Positions 36,539-44,798 of a stretch of DNA of 64,000 nt are shown piece by piece. Under the pieces are notes generated by a model. The model had not been told where the DNA came from. It worked only from the letters and a program-made list of their open reading frames with translations, and did not search any database. Source of the DNA: Streptomyces mobaraensis (GTDB taxonomy: Bacteria > Actinomycetota > Actinomycetes > Streptomycetales > Streptomycetaceae); NCBI RefSeq assembly GCF_020099395.1, contig NZ_CP083590.1, positions 6,200,001 to 6,264,000 on the forward strand, written 5' to 3'. Within the stretch, counting starts at the first letter, position 1, and each line of letters opens with the position of its first letter. Both the position numbers and the translations under genes were made by a program.

Positions 36539-36565
36539 CATGCCACCTACGGTGCCGTTGTAAAC
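36539..36565 (-). promoter_or_regulatory. Candidate sigma-H/B-type promoter of ssgB
   Basis: On the minus strand GTTTAC (36560-36565), a 15-bp spacer and GGCATG (36539-36544) resemble the GTTT-N14-16-GGGTAT pattern of Streptomyces stress/developmental sigma factors. ssgB of S. coelicolor is known to depend on sigma-H. The leader would be about 50 nt. Confidence 0.5.
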
Positions 36566-36769
36566 CCCTCTGACCGTTTTGGGATCCTTCGGATACCTCG
36601 TACGGCCGAGCCGTCGCGCTCCGCGTACGGCCGTTCCGGTGAGTTCCGTCAAGGGCGCGCCCCGGCCCCTTCATCACCCAGGGTGACGTCCCGTGACCGG
36701 CTCCGGCCCGGGCGTCCCGGCGGTGGTTCTGGGTGCCGCCTGACATGCGGTAATGTTTGCGGTGCGCCC

Positions 36770-36841
36770 GGGCGATTAGCTCAGCGGGAGAGCGCTTCGT
36801 TCACACCGAAGAGGTCACTGGTTCGATCCCAGTATCGCCCA
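36770..36841 (+). tRNA. tRNA-Val (CAC), copy 1
   Basis: 72 nt. Acceptor stem GGGCGAT/ATCGCCC, anticodon CAC within CTTCGTTCACACCGAAG, discriminator A, no encoded CCA. It reads GUG. Confidence 0.96.
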
Positions 36842-36847
36842 CATCCC

Positions 36848-36893
36848 ACCCGTGGTCCGCGAGGCAAGCCTTCGTGGACCACGGGTGTTTTGT
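36848..36893 (+). terminator. Terminator of tRNA-Val copy 1
   Basis: An 11-bp perfect outer stem (ACCCGTGGTCC 36848-36858/GGACCACGGGT 36876-36886) with an inner GAGGC/GCCTT stem is followed by GTTTTGT. Confidence 0.85.
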
Positions 36894-36897
36894 CGTG

Positions 36898-37086
36898 CCC
36901 CGGTCCCACCTCTTCGCCGTCTCCTGGGGCTGCGCCCCCGACCCCCTTGTCCTCAAACTCCCCCAGAGGGGGTACCCCCAACGGGCTGAAATCAGCCCGT
37001 CCGGCGTTTGAGGACAGCGCGCGCAGCGCGCTTCGGGGGTGCGGGGGCTCGCCCCCGCAAGAAACGGTGAAAGGGCGGGACAGGGG
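36898..37086. repeat. Foldback intergenic element, copy D
   Basis: A 189-bp member with left end CCCCGGTCCCACCTCTTCGC and right end GAAACGGTGAAAGGGCGGGA followed by CAGGGG. Inner arms TCCTCAAAC/GTTTGAGGA, core GCCCGTCCGGCG and GCGCGCAGCGCGC are kept. It is inserted between the two identical tRNA-Val(CAC) genes, 5 nt after the first terminator. Confidence 0.85.
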
Positions 37087-37114
37087 CACACCCCTCCGCC
37101 CCCCCGGCCGGAAT

Positions 37115-37144
37115 TTGATGGAGGGCCGCTCCGACCTGTATTGT
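37115..37144 (+). promoter_or_regulatory. Promoter of tRNA-Val copy 2
   Basis: TTGATG (37115-37120) and TATTGT (37139-37144) with an 18-bp spacer. The start would lie near 37151, 30 nt before the tRNA. It follows the foldback element, so the second tRNA is independently transcribed. Confidence 0.6.
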
Positions 37145-37180
37145 TCAGTGCGTTCCCGGGGGCAACCCCGAGAAACTCCC

Positions 37181-37252
37181 GGGCGATTAGCTCAGCGGGA
37201 GAGCGCTTCGTTCACACCGAAGAGGTCACTGGTTCGATCCCAGTATCGCCCA
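37181..37252 (+). tRNA. tRNA-Val (CAC), copy 2
   Basis: Identical over all 72 nt to the tRNA at 36770-36841. Flanking sequences differ completely, so the duplication is old or the genes are kept identical by conversion. Confidence 0.96.
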
Positions 37253-37259
37253 CACACCA

Positions 37260-37293
37260 CGAGGCCGGTCCTTCACCAGAAGGACCGGCCTCG
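37260..37293. terminator. Terminator shared by tRNA-Val and the convergent exonuclease gene
   Basis: A perfect 14-bp stem (CGAGGCCGGTCCTT 37260-37273 with 37280-37293) and 6-nt loop. It begins 8 nt after the tRNA and touches the stop codon of the opposing gene. Confidence 0.85.
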
Positions 37294-38019
37294 TCATGCT
37301 GCCGAAGGCAACTCCGCCCGCACCGGCCACGCCGGATCGCACTGCTCCTCCGAGCCGTTCCTCGCGAACCACGCCTGGAGCCCGCGTGCCTGCGCCGCGT
37401 GCCACACCGCCTGCCGCGCGTGCAGCTCGGCCACGCTCAGCCGTTCCAGCCGGACCGCGAACCGCTGCCCTATCGCCCGGGCCACCGCCATCGCGGCGGT
37501 CGCGTCCGCCGCCGCGTCGTGAGCGCCCGTCAGCTCGACCCCGTACTGGGCGCACAGGTCGGACAGTGTCCGGCGGCCCTTGCGGTAGCGGTCCAGGTGC
37601 TTGTCCAGTACCCAGGGGTCGAGGACGCAGAGCGGTGCGGACCCCAGGTACGCCGCGAGGGACGCGGCGCGGTGCCGGCGCAACTCCCGGTCCAGCAGCG
37701 TCAGGTCGAACGGCGCGTTCATCACCACCAGGGGGGTCCCCGACGCCGACTGCTCGGCCAGGGCCCGGGCCACCTCCTCCATCACCGGTGCGGGCCACCG
37801 CCCGAACCGCTGGAGGTGCACGTCCGTCAGCCCGTGTATCGCCGTGGCGCCCTCCGGCACCGGGACGCCCGGATTGACCAGCCAACGGGTGACCGCCGGC
37901 GAGGCCCCCGCCCGTGACTGCACCACCAGGGCGGCGGACACGATGCGGTCGTGCTCGACGTCCACCCCGGTGGTCTCCGTGTCGAAGGCGGCGAGCGGCC
38001 CCTCGAACCAGCTCGGCAT
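37294..38019 (-). CDS. 3'-5' exonuclease, DnaQ/Pol III epsilon-like (DEDDh)
   Basis: A 241-residue nuclease. ExoI is FDTETTG (Asp13, Glu15), ExoII includes NAPFDLTLLD (Asp105) and ExoIII is HDAAADA (His167, Asp172), so all DEDDh metal ligands are present. It is a stand-alone exonuclease, probably for proofreading, repair or RNA/DNA turnover; it lacks other polymerase domains. ATG 38019 is preceded by GAGGAG at 8-nt spacing on the minus strand. It is divergent from the DUF4365-like gene. Confidence 0.9.
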   Translation of the reverse strand: MPSWFEGPLAAFDTETTGVDVEHDRIVSAALVVQSRAGASPAVTRWLVNPGVPVPEGATAIHGLTDVHLQRFGRWPAPVMEEVARALAEQSASGTPLVVMNAPFDLTLLDRELRRHRAASLAAYLGSAPLCVLDPWVLDKHLDRYRKGRRTLSDLCAQYGVELTGAHDAAADATAAMAVARAIGQRFAVRLERLSVAELHARQAVWHAAQARGLQAWFARNGSEEQCDPAWPVRAELPSAA

Positions 38020-38185
38020 GTCACAACTCCTCGCGCTTGACCGGAATTTGGCGTGAATCCCCTCCCTCCGTCGAGTGATACCCGGTCTCAGTGCGGCCCG
38101 AACCGCCCTTGTTTGCGAAGGAGTTCGGGTGGAGACAACAGCGGTGTAGGCACCGGTGGACGTGCTCCCGGAAGGTGTTTCGGAC

Positions 38186-38788
38186 ATGGCCCTCATCCGG
38201 CCCGAACCGGCGGTTCCGACCGGCGGGCCACCCCGCGCCGAGGGGCGGCGCCCCCCGCACGGCCCTGCCCCGCCCCGCCGCGGCGCCCTCGCCGGCACCG
38301 CCTGCATGGAGACGCTCCAGATCGGCCATCTGCACGCCGTCGCCGCGGCGGCCGGCTGCACCCTCGCGCAGCCCTTCCCCGACCACGGCATCGACTGGCA
38401 CGTCAGCCACACCGCCCCCGGGCACACCACCGATGACGAGGTCACCATCAAGGTGCAGCTCAAGGCCACCTACCAGGTGCCGCCCCGGCCGCCCGGCGCC
38501 ACCTTCCCCTTCACGCTCGACAACGAGCACCTCGTCAAACTCGCCCGCACCCCCGTGGCCGTCCACCGCATCCTCGTCGTCATGCTCGTGCCCCGCGCCA
38601 GAGACGACTGGGTGCACGCGGACCACGACCGGCTCGCCGTGCGGCACTGCTGCTACTGGACCAACCTCGCCGGCCACCCGGTCACCGGCCGGCACAGAAC
38701 CACCGTGCGGATCCCCACCGCGCACGTCTTCGACGACCACGCCCTCTGCGAGATCATGACGCGCGTCGGGGCGGGAGGGAGACCCTGA
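38186..38788 (+). CDS. DUF4365-like protein (possible PD-(D/E)XK fold)
   Basis: A 200-residue protein. After a Pro/Arg-rich N-terminus (residues 1-35), the core CMETLQIGHLHAVAAAAGCT, then HGIDWHVSHTA and VTIKVQLKATY, fits DUF4365, in which an Asp and a (Q/E)xK pair resemble the PD-(D/E)XK nuclease fold. GGAAGG (38170-38175) is 10 nt before ATG 38186; ATG 38156 in frame has no better support. The stop overlaps the next gene by 1 nt. The biological role is unknown; nuclease activity is inference. Confidence 0.75.
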   Translation: MALIRPEPAVPTGGPPRAEGRRPPHGPAPPRRGALAGTACMETLQIGHLHAVAAAAGCTLAQPFPDHGIDWHVSHTAPGHTTDDEVTIKVQLKATYQVPPRPPGATFPFTLDNEHLVKLARTPVAVHRILVVMLVPRARDDWVHADHDRLAVRHCCYWTNLAGHPVTGRHRTTVRIPTAHVFDDHALCEIMTRVGAGGRP

Positions 38789-39954
38789 TGCGACCGCCGG
38801 CCGACACACCCCGTCCCGCCGAACCCGCCGTTCTCGCCGCCCTGCTGGCCCGCCACGGCTGGCGCCGCCGCGGCGGAACCGCCGGACGCTACGGCCGCTG
38901 GACCCCGCCCCCGCCGAACGGCACCGGCGGCCCCAGCCTCCTCGTCCCCGAGGACCCCGCCCTCCCCGACGGCGCCGACCTCCTCGCCGAGGCCCGCACC
39001 GCCCTGGAACGCAGCGCCGACCCCACCGCCCGCCACATCCTCCTCGCCCTCGGCACCCCCGGCGACGAGATCCACTGCGAGTGCAGGACCCCCGCGCCCG
39101 ACGCCGACTGGGCCGCCCAGGACCGGCTGCGCGCCGGCGTCCGCGCCCTGCTGACCGCCGGTGCCCTCGCGGCCCGCGCGGCCGCCGGCCACCACGGCGC
39201 CCGCCACCGCCGCACGGCCGAGGCCGCCCTCGCCGGGCTGCTGCTCGGTCCCGCGAGCTCGGCCCGCGAACTGACCGTCCTCACCCCGCTGGGCCCCGGT
39301 CCGGCCTACGGCCGCCCGTCCGTGGCCGCCCTGCTCACCGCGCTGTACGCCGCGCGCGACGCCACCGACTACCAGCGCGCCACCGGCCGTACCGACGCGT
39401 TCGCCGCCGCCGTGCGGGCGGGCGTCTGCCGGGAGCTGACCGAGGCCCTCGTCGCGCTGGTGACCGGGACCGAGGGGATCCGCGTCCGGTTCCACTGGGC
39501 CCCCGTCGCCGGGCCCCCGTCCGGACACCCGGCCCACCCCGAGCCGGTGGAGTTCTCCCCCGGGGACCTGCCCGTCCTGCGCGCCGCGAGCGCCCGCTAT
39601 CTGCACGGTGAACCCGCCGTCCCCGTCCGCCTCACCGGCACCGTGGCCCACCTGTGGCGCGAGACCCCGGGCGGCGGCGGCAGTGTGCGGCTCCGGGTGC
39701 TCTCCGGGGCGGACGTCGCGGAAGTCCGCGCCGACCTCGGCGAGACGGACTACCGCGCCGCCGGGCATGCCCACCTCGCGGGCCGGCCCGTACGCCTCGA
39801 CGGCCGGCTGGAGAGCGGCGGCGGTTTCCGCCGGCTCGCCGGCGCCGGGGGAGTGCTGCCCCTGCCGGTGGACGACGCCGAACGGGAGCGGCTGCTGAAG
39901 GCCCTGCACGCCGACCCGGACGGCTTCGGGGCCCGGGACGGCGGCGGCGTCTGA
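38788..39954 (+). CDS. Hypothetical protein coupled to the DUF4365-like gene
   Basis: A 388-residue cytosolic protein without signal peptide or membrane segment. It is rich in Ala/Arg/Gly, with a central helical portion (RTAEAALAGLLLGPASSARE, VAALLTALYAARDATDY) and a C-terminal beta-rich part (RYLHGEPAVPVRLTGTVAHL, VRADLGETDYRAAGHAHLAG) that might form a small barrel. No family is recognised. The ATG overlaps the upstream stop (TGATG), so the two products are probably made together. thrS follows 81 nt downstream. Confidence 0.75.
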   Translation: MRPPADTPRPAEPAVLAALLARHGWRRRGGTAGRYGRWTPPPPNGTGGPSLLVPEDPALPDGADLLAEARTALERSADPTARHILLALGTPGDEIHCECRTPAPDADWAAQDRLRAGVRALLTAGALAARAAAGHHGARHRRTAEAALAGLLLGPASSARELTVLTPLGPGPAYGRPSVAALLTALYAARDATDYQRATGRTDAFAAAVRAGVCRELTEALVALVTGTEGIRVRFHWAPVAGPPSGHPAHPEPVEFSPGDLPVLRAASARYLHGEPAVPVRLTGTVAHLWRETPGGGGSVRLRVLSGADVAEVRADLGETDYRAAGHAHLAGRPVRLDGRLESGGGFRRLAGAGGVLPLPVDDAERERLLKALHADPDGFGARDGGGV

Positions 39955-40035
39955 CCGTTTAGCGGCCCGGCCGCCGGGCTCGGTACGATTCAGACGCGCA
40001 GCGTCCGCTGCCGTGCCCAGAGTCAGGAGAGTCCG

Positions 40036-42012
40036 GTGTCAGACGTCCGTGTGATCATCCAACGCGATTCCGAGCGGGAAGAGCGCGTGGTGACGACGGG
40101 CACCACCGCGGCCGACCTCTTCGCCGGCGAGCGCACCATCGTCGCGGCGCGGGTGGCGGGTCAGCTGAAGGACCTGGCGTACGAGGTCGCGGACGGCGAC
40201 GAGGTGGAGCCGGTCGAGATCTCGTCCCCGGACGGCCTCGACATCCTCCGCCACTCGACCGCGCACGTCATGGCCCAGGCCGTGCAGGAGCTCTTCCCCG
40301 AGGCCAAGCTGGGCATCGGCCCGCCGGTCAAGGACGGCTTCTACTACGACTTCGACGTCGAGAAGCCCTTCACCCCCGACGATCTCAAGCTCATCGAGAA
40401 GAAGATGCAGGAGATCCAGAAGCGGGGCCAGCGCTTCTCCCGCCGTGTCGTCACCGACGAGGCCGCCCGCGAGGAGCTCGCCGGCGAGCCCTACAAGCTG
40501 GAGCTGATCGGCCTCAAGGGCTCCGCCTCCCAGGAGGACGGCGCCAACGTCGAGGTGGGCGCCGGCGAGCTCACCATCTACGACAACCTGGACGCGAAGA
40601 CCGGCGAGCTGTGCTGGAAGGACCTCTGCCGGGGCCCGCACCTGCCGACCACCCGGTTCATCCCGGCGTTCAAGCTGATGCGCAACGCCGCCGCGTACTG
40701 GCGCGGCAGCGAGCGGAACCCCATGCTCCAGCGCATCTACGGCACCGCGTGGCCGACCAAGGACGAGCTGAAGGCGCACCTGGAGTTCCTCGCCGAGGCC
40801 GAGAAGCGGGACCACCGCCGGCTGGGCTCCGAGCTGGACCTCTTCTCCATCCCGGAGCAGATCGGCTCGGGCCTTGCGGTCTTCCATCCCAAGGGCGGCA
40901 TCATCCGCCGGGTCATGGAGGACTACTCGCGCCGCCGGCACGAGGAGGAGGGGTACGAGTTCGTCTACACCCCGCACGCCACCAAGTCGAAGCTGTTCGA
41001 GACCTCGGGCCACCTGGACTGGTACGCCGACGGCATGTACCCGCCCATGCAGCTCGACGAGGGCGTGGACTACTACCTCAAGCCCATGAACTGCCCCATG
41101 CACAACCTGATCTTCGATGCGCGGGGCCGCTCGTACCGGGAACTCCCGCTGCGCTTCTTCGAGTTCGGGACCGTCTACCGGTACGAGAAGTCGGGCGTCG
41201 TGCACGGCCTGACCCGCGCCCGGGGCTTCACCCAGGACGACGCGCACATCTACTGCACCCGCGAGCAGATGGCGGAGGAGCTGGACCGGACGCTCACCTT
41301 CGTCCTGGACCTGCTGCGCGACTACGGTCTGAACGACTTCTACCTGGAGCTCTCCACCAAGGACCCGGAGAAGTTCGTCGGGTCGGACGAGGCGTGGGAA
41401 GAGGCCACGGAGACCCTCCGCAAGGTCGCCGAGAAGCAGGGCCTGGAGCTCGTCGCCGACCCGGGCGGCGCGGCCTTCTACGGCCCGAAGATCTCCGTCC
41501 AGGCGAAGGACGCGATCGGCCGGACCTGGCAGATGTCGACGATCCAGCTCGACTTCAACCTGCCGGAGCGCTTCGAGCTGGAGTACACCTCGGCCGACGG
41601 CACCAAGCAGCGTCCGGTCATGATCCACCGTGCGCTGTTCGGTTCGATCGAGCGCTTCTTCGCGGTGCTGCTGGAGCACTACGCGGGCGCCTTCCCGGCG
41701 TGGCTGGCCCCCGTCCAGGCGACCGGCATCCCGATCGGCGACGCCCACGTGCCGTACCTCCAGGAGTTCGCCGCCGAGGCGAAGAAGAAGGGCCTGCGGG
41801 TGGAGGTGGACGCCTCCTCGGACCGGATGCAGAAGAAGATCCGCAACGCCCAGAAGTCCAAGGTCCCGTTCATGATCATCGCTGGTGACGAGGACGTGGC
41901 CAACGGCGCCGTCTCCTTCCGCTACCGCGACGGTTCGCAGAAGAACGGCATCCCGAAGGACGAGGCCCTGGCTGAGCTCCTCGATGTCGTGGAGCGCCGC
42001 GTCCAGGTGTGA
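40036..42012 (+). CDS. thrS: Threonyl-tRNA synthetase
   Basis: A 658-residue class II synthetase charging tRNA-Thr. The TGS domain spans residues about 1-60, the editing domain contains [11 protein letters not shown] and CRGPHLPTT, and the catalytic core shows KPMNCPMHN and FRYEKSG-type motif 2 ([20 protein letters not shown]). A C-terminal anticodon-binding domain follows ([20 protein letters not shown]). GTG 40036 has AGGAGAG upstream. A TACGAT -10-like box lies at 39984-39989. It begins the conserved actinobacterial block that continues with the HIT gene. Confidence 0.97.
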   Translation: MSDVRVIIQRDSEREERVVTTGTTAADLFAGERTIVAARVAGQLKDLAYEVADGDEVEPVEISSPDGLDILRHSTAHVMAQAVQELFPEAKLGIGPPVKDGFYYDFDVEKPFTPDDLKLIEKKMQEIQKRGQRFSRRVVTDEAAREELAGEPYKLELIGLKGSASQEDGANVEVGAGELTIYDNLDAKTGELCWKDLCRGPHLPTTRFIPAFKLMRNAAAYWRGSERNPMLQRIYGTAWPTKDELKAHLEFLAEAEKRDHRRLGSELDLFSIPEQIGSGLAVFHPKGGIIRRVMEDYSRRRHEEEGYEFVYTPHATKSKLFETSGHLDWYADGMYPPMQLDEGVDYYLKPMNCPMHNLIFDARGRSYRELPLRFFEFGTVYRYEKSGVVHGLTRARGFTQDDAHIYCTREQMAEELDRTLTFVLDLLRDYGLNDFYLELSTKDPEKFVGSDEAWEEATETLRKVAEKQGLELVADPGGAAFYGPKISVQAKDAIGRTWQMSTIQLDFNLPERFELEYTSADGTKQRPVMIHRALFGSIERFFAVLLEHYAGAFPAWLAPVQATGIPIGDAHVPYLQEFAAEAKKKGLRVEVDASSDRMQKKIRNAQKSKVPFMIIAGDEDVANGAVSFRYRDGSQKNGIPKDEALAELLDVVERRVQV

Positions 42013-42029
42013 CGGGTTCCGGTGTGTGA

Positions 42030-42060
42030 CGAGGGGCGGCCCCCACAGGGCCGCCCCTCG
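42030..42060 (+). terminator. Hairpin between thrS and the HIT gene
   Basis: A perfect 13-bp stem CGAGGGGCGGCCC (42030-42042)/GGGCCGCCCCTCG (42048-42060) with a 5-nt loop. No T-tract, but it is followed by a -10-like box for the HIT gene, so it probably ends thrS transcripts. Confidence 0.65.
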
Positions 42061-42092
42061 CCGCGTCCCCGCCAAGGAATATGCTGCTCACC

Positions 42093-42641
42093 ATGACGAG
42101 TGAGCCGGAGCAGCAGATCGGAGTCGGGTCCCCGGACGCCTTCCAGCGCCTGTGGACGCCCCACCGGATGGCCTACATCCAGGGGGAGAACAAGCCCAGC
42201 GGGCCCGGTGCCGGCGACGGCTGCCCGTTCTGCTCCATTCCGGAGAAGTCGGACGAGGACGGGCTGATCGTCGCCCGGGGCGAGCGCGTCTACGCGGTGC
42301 TCAACCTCTACCCGTACAACGGCGGGCACCTGATGGTCGTCCCGTTCCGGCATGTCGCCGACTACACGGAGCTCGACGCGGCGGAGACGGCCGAGCTGGC
42401 CGACTTCACCAAGCGGGCGATGCGGGCGCTGCGCGAGGCGTCCGGGGCGCACGGGTTCAACATCGGGATGAACCAGGGGGGCGTCGCGGGGGCGGGGATC
42501 GCCGCGCACCTGCACCAGCACGTCGTCCCCCGTTGGGGCGGGGACACCAATTTCCTGCCGGTCATCGGCCACACCAAGGTGCTGCCCCAACTCCTCGCCG
42601 ACACGCGGAAGATGCTGGCCGACGCCTGGCCGGAGGCGTAG
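42093..42641 (+). CDS. HIT-domain nucleotide hydrolase/phosphorylase
   Basis: A 182-residue histidine-triad protein. The triad HLHQHVV (His139, 141, 143) is followed by PRWGGDTNF, and CPFC (Cys44, Cys47) is a likely zinc half-site. The equivalent gene next to thrS in mycobacteria (Rv2613c) is a diadenosine tetraphosphate phosphorylase; the same role is inferred. ATG 42093 is preferred over 42081: TATGCT (42080-42085) is 7 nt upstream and there is no usable ribosome site, suggesting a leaderless mRNA. In mycobacteria pgsA follows directly; here 6.5 kb intervenes. Confidence 0.9.
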   Translation: MTSEPEQQIGVGSPDAFQRLWTPHRMAYIQGENKPSGPGAGDGCPFCSIPEKSDEDGLIVARGERVYAVLNLYPYNGGHLMVVPFRHVADYTELDAAETAELADFTKRAMRALREASGAHGFNIGMNQGGVAGAGIAAHLHQHVVPRWGGDTNFLPVIGHTKVLPQLLADTRKMLADAWPEA

Positions 42642-42737
42642 CCGCCGGGGTGCCGGCCGGGGGTGCGGCGGGGACACGCGCCGGCCCCATGAGTCGGAAA
42701 TCACCACAAAACCGTACAAAAAGGCTCTAATGGTGCG

Positions 42738-43526
42738 GTGACCTTCCCGCATCGCCGTACCCTGCTGCGCGCAGCCGCGAGCGGTGTCCTCGCCGGACTG
42801 GCGGGGGCACCGCTCGTCGGCTGTGACGAGGAGCGCCGTTCCGCCGCCGGGGCGCGGGCGTCCGAAGGGGCGGCGCCGCCGGGGTCCGTCGCCCGTCCGC
42901 CCGCCCTGCCGCCGCTGCCGGCCGGACTGCCCGCGCAGATCGAGAACGGGCCGCGCGACCGCAAGGCCGTCGCCCTCACCTTCCACGGCCGGGGCGACGC
43001 GGGCACCGCGACCGGCTGCCTGGCCGAGGCCGAACGGGCGGGGGCGCGGGTGACCGTGCTGGCGGTGGGGGACTGGCTGGACGCCCAGCCGCGCCTGGCC
43101 CGCCGGGTGCTGGACGGCGGGCATGAACTCGGCAACCACACCATGCGCCACCTGGACATCTGCTCGATGAGCGCCACGGCCGCGTACGCCGAGATCACCG
43201 AGTGCGCGGAGCGGCTGCGCCGGCTGACCGGCGGTATCGGGCGCTGGTTCCGGCCGTCGAAGACGCGGCTCGCCACCGAGCAGGTGGTGGCGCTGGCGCG
43301 CAGGGCGGGGTACCCGCACCTTCTGTCGTACGACGTCGACTCCCTCGACTTCACCGATCCGGGCGCGGCGGCCGTCGAGCGCGCCGTCCTGGACGGGGTG
43401 CGTCCGGGGTCGGTGGTGAGTCTGCACTTCGGGCACGCCGGCACGGTGGCCGCGCTGCCCGCGATCCTCGACGGCCTGCACCGCCGCGGTCTGCGTGCGG
43501 TGACGACTTCGGAGCTGCTGACCTGA
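42738..43526 (+). CDS. NodB-type polysaccharide-deacetylase-like lipoprotein with altered active site
   Basis: A 262-residue exported protein. Twin arginines (HRRTLLRAA) and the lipobox LVGC (Cys29) indicate a Tat lipoprotein. The NodB fold is recognisable, with the metal-binding H-x3-H motif conserved in GHELGNHTMRH. The first motif, normally TFDDGP with the catalytic and metal Asp, reads TFHGRGD, and RPPYG reads RPSKT. It may therefore be a binding protein or a changed hydrolase rather than a standard deacetylase. GTG 42738 is the likely start. The end overlaps the next gene (TGATG). Confidence 0.8.
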   Translation: MTFPHRRTLLRAAASGVLAGLAGAPLVGCDEERRSAAGARASEGAAPPGSVARPPALPPLPAGLPAQIENGPRDRKAVALTFHGRGDAGTATGCLAEAERAGARVTVLAVGDWLDAQPRLARRVLDGGHELGNHTMRHLDICSMSATAAYAEITECAERLRRLTGGIGRWFRPSKTRLATEQVVALARRAGYPHLLSYDVDSLDFTDPGAAAVERAVLDGVRPGSVVSLHFGHAGTVAALPAILDGLHRRGLRAVTTSELLT

Positions 43527-44782
43527 TGATCCAGTTCTCGCACGTCCGTCCCCGTCTCCGTCCTCTTCTCCGCCCCGGTGACCGTCCCCGCCCGCGCCGG
43601 CTGCCGCGCGGGCTCCGCAGGATCGCGGTGCTCACCGCCGGCGGGGTGCTGCTGGCCGCGGCCGGCTGCGGCGGCGGCAGCAGCGACGAGGCCGCCGGGC
43701 GCCGTCCGCACCACGAGCAGCAGCGGCAGGGCGCGGCGCGCGGGGTGCCGCAGGGGCTGCCGGGGATGCCGCCGTTGCTGGACCCGAACGACGTGTACGC
43801 GGCGGACCGGCCGAACGCGCTGTCCCCGGTGGTGAAGGACTTCCCGTCCCGGGTGTACGTGCCGAACACGGAGTCGGACACGGTCAGCGTCATCGACCCC
43901 ACGACGTACAAGGTGATCGAGACGATCCCGGTGGGGTCGCAGCCGCAGCACGTGGTGCCGTCGTGGGACCTGAAGACGCTGTGGGTCAACAACGACCGGG
44001 GGCACACGCTGACGCCGATCGACCCGGCGACGGGCCGGGCGGGCAAGACCGTGCCGGTGCACGACCCGTACAACCTCTACTTCACGCCGGACGGCAAGTA
44101 CGCGGTGGTGATGGCGTCGATGGACCGGGAGCTGGTGTTCCGGGACGCGCACACCATGAAGCGGAAGAAGACGGTTCCGGTGAGCTGCCTGGGCGTCAAC
44201 CACGCGGACTTCTCGCCGGACGGGCGGTACTTCATCGTCTCCTGCGAGTTCTCGGGCGAGCTGCTGAAGGTCGACACGGAGAAGATGAAGGTCATCGGGC
44301 AGCAGAAGCTGCCGTTCGACGGGGCGATGCCGCAGGACGTGAAGATCGCCTCGGACGGGCGGACCTGGTACGTCGCCGACATGATGGCCGACGGGCTGTG
44401 GGTGCTGGACGGGGACAAGTTCACCGAGCCGTGGCTGATGCCCACCGGCAAGGGAGCGCACGGCCTCTATGTGAGCCGGGACTCCAAGTCGATGTACATC
44501 TCCAACCGGGGCGAGGGCTCGATCTCCGTGCTCGACCTGAAGAGCCGCAAGCTGGTGCACAAGTGGGAGCTGCCGGACGGCGGCAGCCCGGACATGGGCG
44601 GGGTGTCGGCGGACGGCAAGGTGCTCTGGCTGTCCGGGCGGTACAACAGCGAGGTGTACGCGATCGACACCACGGACGGGCACCAGATCGCGCGCATCCC
44701 CGTGGGCGCGGGGCCGCACGGGCTCGCCGTCTACCCGCAGCCCGGGCGGTACTCGCTGGGGCACACCGGGATCTTCCGGTGA
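43526..44782 (+). CDS. YVTN beta-propeller lipoprotein
   Basis: A 418-residue lipoprotein. An Arg/Pro-rich start leads to a hydrophobic helix with lipobox AAGC near residue 48, then a Gly/Ser linker. Seven or so propeller blades follow with the YVTN-type pattern (VYVPNTESDTVSVIDPTTYK, MYISNRGEGSISVLDLKSRK, GRYNSEVYAIDTTDGHQIAR). Such proteins bind surface ligands or partner proteins. It is coupled to the NodB-like lipoprotein by a TGATG overlap, so the two probably act together on the cell surface. Ligand unknown. Confidence 0.87.
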   Translation: MIQFSHVRPRLRPLLRPGDRPRPRRLPRGLRRIAVLTAGGVLLAAAGCGGGSSDEAAGRRPHHEQQRQGAARGVPQGLPGMPPLLDPNDVYAADRPNALSPVVKDFPSRVYVPNTESDTVSVIDPTTYKVIETIPVGSQPQHVVPSWDLKTLWVNNDRGHTLTPIDPATGRAGKTVPVHDPYNLYFTPDGKYAVVMASMDRELVFRDAHTMKRKKTVPVSCLGVNHADFSPDGRYFIVSCEFSGELLKVDTEKMKVIGQQKLPFDGAMPQDVKIASDGRTWYVADMMADGLWVLDGDKFTEPWLMPTGKGAHGLYVSRDSKSMYISNRGEGSISVLDLKSRKLVHKWELPDGGSPDMGGVSADGKVLWLSGRYNSEVYAIDTTDGHQIARIPVGAGPHGLAVYPQPGRYSLGHTGIFR

Positions 44783-44798
44783 GCCCTACCGCGTCCGA

